In this document: positions 57,901 to 64,000 of the stretch, piece after piece | Layout: every line of letters starts with the position of its first letter | Position numbering within the stretch: position 1 is the first letter of the stretch | NCBI GenBank assembly: GCA_036971615.1 | Contig: JAYKKR010000029.1 | Coordinates: 186,001-250,000 of the forward strand | Direction: 5' to 3' | DNA length: 64,000 nucleotides | From: Amyloporia xantha | Lineage: Eukaryota; Basidiomycota; Agaricomycetes; Polyporales; Adustoporiaceae | The notes under the pieces: generated by a model | What the model was told of the DNA's origin: nothing | The model's input: the letters and a program-made list of their open reading frames with translations, nothing else | The model's database searches: none | Made by a program: the position numbers and the translations under genes

Positions 57901-58135
57901 TCATGAGGACAAACAGTATCAGTACCGTGTCGGAGAGCTCACAGTCTATGAAGCCATTCCAAGCAGAGACGGAGGCTCGTCTGGCTGTCTCGACAGTCCC
58001 ACCAATGACGACAAGTTTCTGCAACTCCGTTTAATGGATATTGCAGACGTGGGGGATAGAAGAGCTCACAAGAGTGTCCTGAATAGGACCCGAAGTGGTG
58101 GTGAGTGGCGAGAGCAGGCTCCTGAGTGTCTGCAT
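54973..58135 (-). CDS. BCS1-like mitochondrial AAA ATPase
   Basis: The start at 58135 gives [20 protein letters not shown], and exons follow with the BCS1 N-terminal region ([38 protein letters not shown]). The AAA domain has [10 protein letters not shown] spliced to [15 protein letters not shown] (Walker A formed across the intron near 56680-56730), [11 protein letters not shown] (Walker B), [12 protein letters not shown] and the sensor/arginine region [25 protein letters not shown]. The C terminus is a long low-complexity Ser/Thr/acidic tail ending [13 protein letters not shown] at 54973. BCS1 helps insert the Rieske protein into complex III. Mushrooms carry many BCS1-like paralogues, so true orthology is uncertain. 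It is convergent with DNM1. Confidence 0.85.
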
Positions 58136-58199
58136 TGTAGTGGGATGAATCTAGGGGAGAGAGAGAGCGGGCGTGGACGGGACCTCGGTAGCTCTTTAT

Positions 58200-60990
58200 A
58201 AGTTGTAGCGGCCTCGTGTGTCCATAATTGGACAGGGCCAGCATAGTTCGCCTGTAGTGGTGATTCGGCAGAATATTCCGAGTCCCATCACACTTGCGTT
58301 CGGGGTAACACATCGCAAATTACATTATGTGTATGAGTGGCCCCATCTTGAGGAAGGCGCCCATTGGCGGACTTCGCCCATTGTGCGGAGTGGCTTCGAG
58401 TGACAATTCCGCCCGCTGTACATGTAATCAAACCTGTCTATAACATAGTCGAAAGGAGAAAAACAGAAGAAGACGAAGACTGATGGTGTTCACTCGCCAG
58501 CAACGCCGATACTTGAAACCGTGGCCACGGGTATAGACTTGCCAAATTAGGTGTGCAACACAGAACGCCACACACCGCTAGTCGCACACGTAGTCCCGGC
58601 TGCAGCTCGTTTATCCCGACCTCATCATTAGCGGACACCAAATTGTAGTGTTTCAACAAACCGGCCCATATCTCGAGACCTGTATCGTAATCCGAAATCG
58701 CAACAATAGGCTGGAAAGCATATGCGTGTCCTTCGAATCGCAGGAGTATTAAGGGGGTCGACTACTTCGTCGTTGCTTTACTTCAGTCATCGCACCTTGA
58801 TTCGCAATGCTTGCCCTTGCGCCACACAGCGTGGCCGAAGCTTGGCGTTATAAGGAGTCGCAGGGATCGCTAACCTGGTTCAATATCGAAGAGATCCTCG
58901 GTTTAAGTCGCCACGCCACCTGAGTAGACTCGTATAGATCCCGTATTACTCTCTGCCCTGGAACCCAATATGTCATCTGGGTTATAGCGGATCCGACTTG
59001 TCAACTTCGGAAATATTCGTTCTCCGGGAGAAACTCCGTGAGATTCGATACAGGTACTTCAGTAGCTGTGAGAACCGCATGTCCTGAAAACGGTCAGATG
59101 CGAACGACACATGGCAGCCCAATTGCAGAATCCGTACTGGTTCGAACCCGACGAGTGGAATTCAAAAAGACGTAAGCTGCAATGCAAAAGCTGGGGCGCA
59201 TGCCGGCAATCATACGGTCGATGTCTGTTATCTTAGGTCACTCTGCCCTGGAAATGAGGTCAGAGATTGAGGCGAATCTCGCCAGTTACGTTCGATTGAC
59301 CAAAACGAGCCCCAAGATGACAATAGAGATGCGAAGCGAGAGAGCACCACCTAATGCCAAATCAGTATGCTATGTCAACGTGTGATGAAACCTACCCAAG
59401 TTATGAGGACACCAAACGCCATTCCCGAAGAGAAATGATGTCCCAGAAAAGGCGTGTACTCAGAGCACATGTGCGACGTCGTGCGTTCCCCCCTTAGTGT
59501 ACACGTCTGGACCAGATGGGGACCGCGGGAAGCCTCGTGCTTTGGAGAAGGACGTAATAGGAAACCGACGAGACTCCGAATCTGCCAGTGGACGATGCTA
59601 CGGCGGTCGAAGGAGGAGCGTGTACAGGTCGGAGTAACTGACAACAGGATCACCTTGGAACTAAGACACATCTGTGAGATATCAAGACACATATCAGATG
59701 GCGAGGTCCGAGTGAGGCGAATAGCTGTGGTCAGTCCTGGTTTTCAAGCGGAGAGAACGCGAGCTAGCGGGTCGCCAGCAATTAGGGATCCGGAACGTGC
59801 AGTACCAGGAAGGATATTAGGGACCTTCGCAATGGCAGTGGAGCGATATTGAATTAACACTAGGAAAGGATTGGTCCGGATTTTGTAGAATGAATCATCT
59901 AGGGACTCTGAGATGAATGCGGGTCCCGCCCAGCCATCTTCTTGATATCCTCGTGCCAGAGCAGCGACGTCCTGAGAAGGAGATGTAGAAACACCACACG
60001 ACGAACGCCAGCAGTAGTCAATATCTGATTGGGACCCACCGATGGTCCAAGTTCATATCGCGTCCATCCAAAGTTAGGTCCCGTAGGCGTCAGAGGGCGC
60101 CATTCGGCCAGCGCACCGGACCGTTGCAGTGAAAGGCACAACTATGGCATGAGGTTTCTTGAAGCTGGAACGAAATGTCATACGCAGGCTTCACCGGGAT
60201 GACAAAACCATAATGACTCCGTGACCAGCGTAGACGACCACAGCTACCTATAGTAACAATGGACCACAACCCGACAACCAGTGGAGTCTTCCATAGGTTG
60301 TGACACTAAATATTGAGATTCTCGGATTGATATGAGCGAGACCACGACTCGGCTCAATATCTTTGAGAATCTCACATCAGACCACATCAGCAGCACATAT
60401 TAGAAGCGACCACAGCGGGAACAGCGTCATTTTCGTTGAAGTATTTCAGACTGGTAGCACGTTGGTCACTTCGGGGAGGAGGCGGACATGATCCAGGAAT
60501 CTGTACTGACAGGCAAGGATAATATGAGATTCAAAGCAGGTGGAAGAACACTCAAAGAGTCGATACCTGCAGAGATTGACATTGTCGTATTTGTTGGCTG
60601 TATCACATCCCATAACGGTGGCACCGCAAGGAACCTGTAAAATATATCTTAGTCATACCTCAAGATGTTTAGACGCGAGAAGATCACGAGGGTGACATAC
60701 AACAGATGGCTGCGGGCCTTCAATATTTCTTGATAACAATCAAATACAAGTGAGGGAGAACGAGAGGGAAATGGGTCATAACCTCCGACGGACAGACGCG
60801 CGGGTACCTGTACGGGATACTCGGAAGATGAAAGTCTAGCCAATTCTCTGTAGACTCATTCAGTCTCTGGATGCTAGAACAGCGGAAACATTATCAAGAT
60901 ATATTTCGGACCCTATCGAAGATCAATACATCAGCGGTCGGGCCAATTCAGACATGGGACAAATTGCAGCTCGCCTGCTTCTTGTCTTCT
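58200..60990. other. Gap of 2.8 kb, no gene firmly supported
   Basis: Short frames occur on both strands, for example minus 59899-60141 and plus 59454-59852 (132 codons). Near 60640-60560 the minus strand reads VPCGATVMGCDTANKYDNVN, which could be an exon of a small secreted protein, but no complete gene model was obtained. A stem-loop made of GATATTGAGCC-like arms lies around 60310-60375 (TGAGATTCTC/GAGAATCTCA). No transposon was recognised. Confidence 0.35.
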
Positions 60991-60993
60991 AGA

Positions 60994-61785
60994 CTAGTCG
61001 CGTCTCAGTAGGCTTCCCATCTCCACGTCATCTCCGTCGTTGGAAGATGATACTGCGAGCCCTTCTGACATCTCCCTCTTGACGCATAGTTGCTCTGCGA
61101 CAACCACCATCATTGTGGTACTGGCTATCATGACCACCCAAAAGAACAAAGACGCAGGAAGCGAATTCGAGTAATATGTGGTCAGCACAAGATGATTGAA
61201 AACAAGCGTCAATGAGAAGTCAAGGATTAGACGCGGTCGTCGTATGAGCGTGTACAGGTAATAGATACTGTGAGAGTTTCAGATTTGCCTGCTTTCGTGT
61301 ACAGGTGTGGAACTCACTCTGCGGTAGACGCGGCTAGCCAGCAGGCAGCAATAATCCAGCCTCGCACGGGATCTGGCCGACCATCCCACTGGTCTCCTGA
61401 TCCAACTTGCTTACCACCACTCCATACCGCATTCCATGCGCTCCAGGGACTATGAAGTGTGTGCGAGGTGGGCCTTCCGGCCATTTGGTGCCAGTCCATG
61501 AGCATACCTGGGGTTTTGTAAATACCTCATAGCCTGTGCCTCAATGGCGTGCATGGAGTGATACATACCAACATTGGCAACACCGCCTTCATACTCCAAA
61601 GCATCTCGGTCAGCGAATATAGCGAGAAGTGGCGGTACCAGGACTGCCATCGTCAAGTAATGGAGCGTTTGCATAGCCACGATCTGCCGCGCTGCAGATA
61701 TTATTGTTATGAAACACAGTGCAAACGACAGAACAGATACCTGAGAGATAAGCAAAACAGGATCCCATCCCGTCGACTTGGCCAT
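60994..61785 (-). CDS. SYS1: SYS1-type Golgi integral membrane protein
   Basis: The ATG at 61785 gives MAKSTGWDPVLLISQ. Introns separate IVAMQTLHYLTMAVLVPPLL and AIFADRDALEYEGGVANVG, then MLMDWHQMAGRPTSHTL, GWIIAACWLAASTAE, and the final exon RPRLILDFSLTLVFNHLVLT through SLPASLFFWVVMIASTTMMV to the stop at 60994. The WDP start, QTLHYL segment, RGW turn and final EQLCVKREM before an acidic tail are characteristic of SYS1. There are about four membrane spans. In yeast SYS1 recruits the Arl3 GTPase to the trans-Golgi. An upstream in-frame ATG at 61809 is less likely. Confidence 0.9.
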
Positions 61786-62082
61786 GGCTGGTGAAGGGCT
61801 TGCGAGCAACTAGGTTGAGTGACAGAAGTGTTGTCAATGTCTGTAACGCAACTGTAACGTGCTAACTAGCATTGACGAGTAATGTAAATACCACCTATCC
61901 GTCACAAATAGTACTTAGCAAATATATCCCCATGATAATCTACAGGGGGTACAACTCGTTCAATCGCGTTTAGCTGCTACATCCCTGTAAACGACCTATC
62001 GTAACAGTGTTTTCGGTTTCCTGGCTGCCTCGCCATTCGGCCAGCTGTGCGACCCAAAGGTGTCAACTTGACGAGACTCAGG
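61786..62082. promoter_or_regulatory. Divergent upstream region of SYS1 and the dipeptidyl peptidase gene
   Basis: About 297 bp separate the two start codons. No specific factor sites were recognised. Both products act in the secretory pathway, so a shared promoter would be plausible but is unproven. Confidence 0.45.
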
Positions 62083-64000
62083 ATGCACCTGCCGAAATAT
62101 GAAGCTCTTTCACAGGAGGGCGAGATAGACTATCATGATGATGCCTCGTCCTCCACTCGCGTTGCGGACGACATTGGGCCCGTCAGCATCAAGCCGGAAA
62201 CGTACTATGGGGAGGGATCGTTTGACCCTCCCAGCAGTGACGAGGAAGCTGACGAACTCTTAGAGAAGAGGGGTAGGGCGTCCCCTGGAAGTGCTGAGCG
62301 CGCAGGTAGCAGTGGTATTCTGCAAGAAGATGGCACTCTGGTTATTGGGAAACGGAAGGTACGTTCTGGGGGGTTTTACCTCTATTGCTTATTCATTTTT
62401 CTCAGCGACCAGCCTCGCTGTGGTTCCTTGTCATTTCTCTCGCCACACTGGTCACTGTGGCAGCAGTCATTGGGATATTTGCTGCGCGGTCATATACAGG
62501 AACAGCATTTCGCATTCATGGAACCAGGCACATCACCATGGATCACGTCTTCAATGGCACGTTCTCTGCGAGGCGAGAGAGCATCCTTTGGGTACCTGAA
62601 GGTACGTTTGCACAACTTCCAGGGTAAGTCTACCTAATCGAGTTGCGGCTCGAAGCCGGTGACGGCGTTTTCGCCACACCTAAGGACGGATATCTTACAC
62701 TGGTGGATCTCAAGAACAATTCTACGAGAAATCTGGTCGCCTTTTCCGATCTCAAAGACGTAAGATACATAGCCATCATCAAGGAAAGGTTAATGAAATG
62801 GGTTTGTTCAGGAACATGGCCGCCGTCTATTTCAATCATCCTGGAAACTCTCGGCTGATATGAGATACATGCTATTGAAGGCCGATACTGTCAAGGTATT
62901 TCTCACTACTTGTGTTATGCACGAAACGCCTCGTAAATGTATCCGCAGCTATGGCGCCATTCCAGTTTCGGGAACTATTACATCCACGATATAGAGACAA
63001 AATCCACTTGGCCGCTCATACCACCTACTTCCCCTCCTGTCACCACGTATGCTAGTTGGTCTCCAACTGGGCAATCCATAGCATACGTGGTGAATAATGA
63101 TCTATATGTTGTGCCCTCTCCATCGTACGTCTGTTTAAAATTTAGCTCAAGTATTCTCCGCTTGACACTATTCCAGCTCGTCAGCGGTGCCCATCCGTGT
63201 GACTTCAAGCGGCAATGCATCCATGTTCAACGGCATCCCTGACTGGGTATACGAAGAGGAGGTCTTCTCAAGCAACTATGCGCTGTGGTGGTCTCCTGAC
63301 TCCAACAACTTGGCATACCTCAGTTTTGACGAGACCGCAGTTGACGAATACACCTATCCAATCTACAACCCGACGGAAAATTCGTACACTGTCGTCCCTT
63401 ACCCCCAACAGATCACCATGAAATACCCCAAACCTGGCTACAATAACCCTCTTGTCTCGTTGCACATCTTTCAAGTGGACAAATATTTAGCGGGCGGCAG
63501 CAGTGACGGCTCCGCAGAAGCTGCCACAGCTGCGTCTCTCACTCTCGACTGGGACTCCAGGCAATCTCCTGACAACAGTATAGTGTCAGAAGTAGCCTGG
63601 GTAGGGAATGCAACGCTTCTCGTGAGGGAGGTCAATCGCGCTGGGGACAACGGCACTGTCGCGTTGTTCGATCTAGGCGCATCGACCGCTGCCCATGGAC
63701 AAGTTATCAGGAGACTCGGCAGGGAGGGAGAGCAGGGAGATGATGGGTGGATTGATCCCGTGCGATCCCAATCACCATCATATCGCAATATTCACTGAAA
63801 AAGGTCATTTCATAGGAACAAAAAGTGTATCCGATCCCTGCGAGCTTGTCGCCGGATGATCATGCGTCATACCTCGATATCGTACCTGATGCTGCAGGAT
63901 ACAATCACATCGCTTTCTTCAGCCCAGCAGACTCCAGCACACCGCGATTTTTGACATCTGGAGAGTGGGAAGTCACTGGTCGTATTCTCGCTGTTGATGC
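62083..64000 (+). CDS. Dipeptidyl aminopeptidase of the DPP IV/STE13 type, 5' part
   Basis: The start at 62083 (MHLPKYEALSQEGEI) is preferred, because the frame upstream begins with GTG only. A cytosolic acidic region is followed, across an intron near 62358-62404, by one transmembrane segment (LWFLVISLATLVTVAAVIGI), giving a type II membrane protein. The beta-propeller part is visible: TYASWSPTGQSIAYVVNNDL, DWVYEEEVFSSNYALWWSPD, NNLAYLSFDETAVDEYTYPI and PYPQQITMKYPKPGYNNP, all typical of S9B prolyl peptidases. The WVYEEEVF helix supplies the Glu pair that binds the substrate N terminus. The catalytic Ser/Asp/His lie beyond the window end. It probably processes peptides in late Golgi or vacuole. 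Confidence 0.9.

Noticed and set aside
59454..59852. A 132-codon plus-strand ORF
   Set aside because: No domain, no intron context and a composition rich in Arg and Ser. Overlapping minus-strand frames are equally open.

Overview
The window is nuclear DNA from a filamentous basidiomycete, most likely an Agaricomycete of the mushroom/polypore kind. The evidence is the dense set of 50-60 bp GT-AG introns, several families typical of these fungi (a Plavaka-type transposase, a TET/JBP-type 2-oxoglutarate dioxygenase gene, DUF6532- and DUF6533-like proteins), and a conserved block of mitochondrial and Golgi housekeeping genes. All gene structures were read by eye from splice signals and protein resemblance. 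No alignment or database search was run.

Two compartments are visible. From 1 to about 50 kb the DNA is repeat- and transposon-rich. It holds a partial unknown gene and an RG-rich minisatellite (1-2.5 kb), an 86-bp satellite (2.9-3.5 kb), an array of hairpins (3.6-4.4 kb), and a Plavaka/CACTA-like DNA transposon (4.5-7.9 kb). A fold-back element with 7-bp target duplications follows (8.7-12.2 kb), then a multi-intron TET/JBP-like oxygenase gene between perfect palindromes (13.4-16.9 kb). Next come decayed bromodomain and DUF1752 genes (17.9-20.3 kb), two unknown genes (20.5-23.6 kb), a casein kinase 1-like gene (24.6-25.7 kb) and a hAT transposase (26.0-29.0 kb). The last part has a DUF6532-like gene (32.4-34.4 kb), a second large hairpin array (34.9-36.3 kb), and a Ty3/Gypsy gag-pol relic with no integrase, split by a 2.18-kb almost perfect palindrome (36.6-44.3 kb). 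A CpG-poor DUF6533 relic and a broken FAD oxidoreductase close the compartment (45-49.5 kb).

From 50 to 64 kb the DNA looks like ordinary conserved euchromatin: ATP synthase subunit b (ATP4), a Dnm1-type dynamin, a BCS1-like AAA ATPase, SYS1, and the first part of a dipeptidyl aminopeptidase. ATP4 and DNM1 are divergent and share about 580 bp of upstream DNA, DNM1 and BCS1 are convergent, and SYS1 and the peptidase are divergent over about 300 bp.

Three observations stand out. (1) Arrays of short hairpins lie beside transposon-type genes. In one, three consecutive hairpins keep a 13-nt loop while their stems are entirely different yet fully complementary. (2) Two fold-back elements share an unusual terminus and a 7-bp target duplication, and removing one of them in thought puts the two halves of the Gypsy gag-pol frame back in register. 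(3) Premature stops in the Gypsy and DUF1752 relics are nearly all TGA where CGA (Arg) fits, which points to C-to-T decay at CpG.
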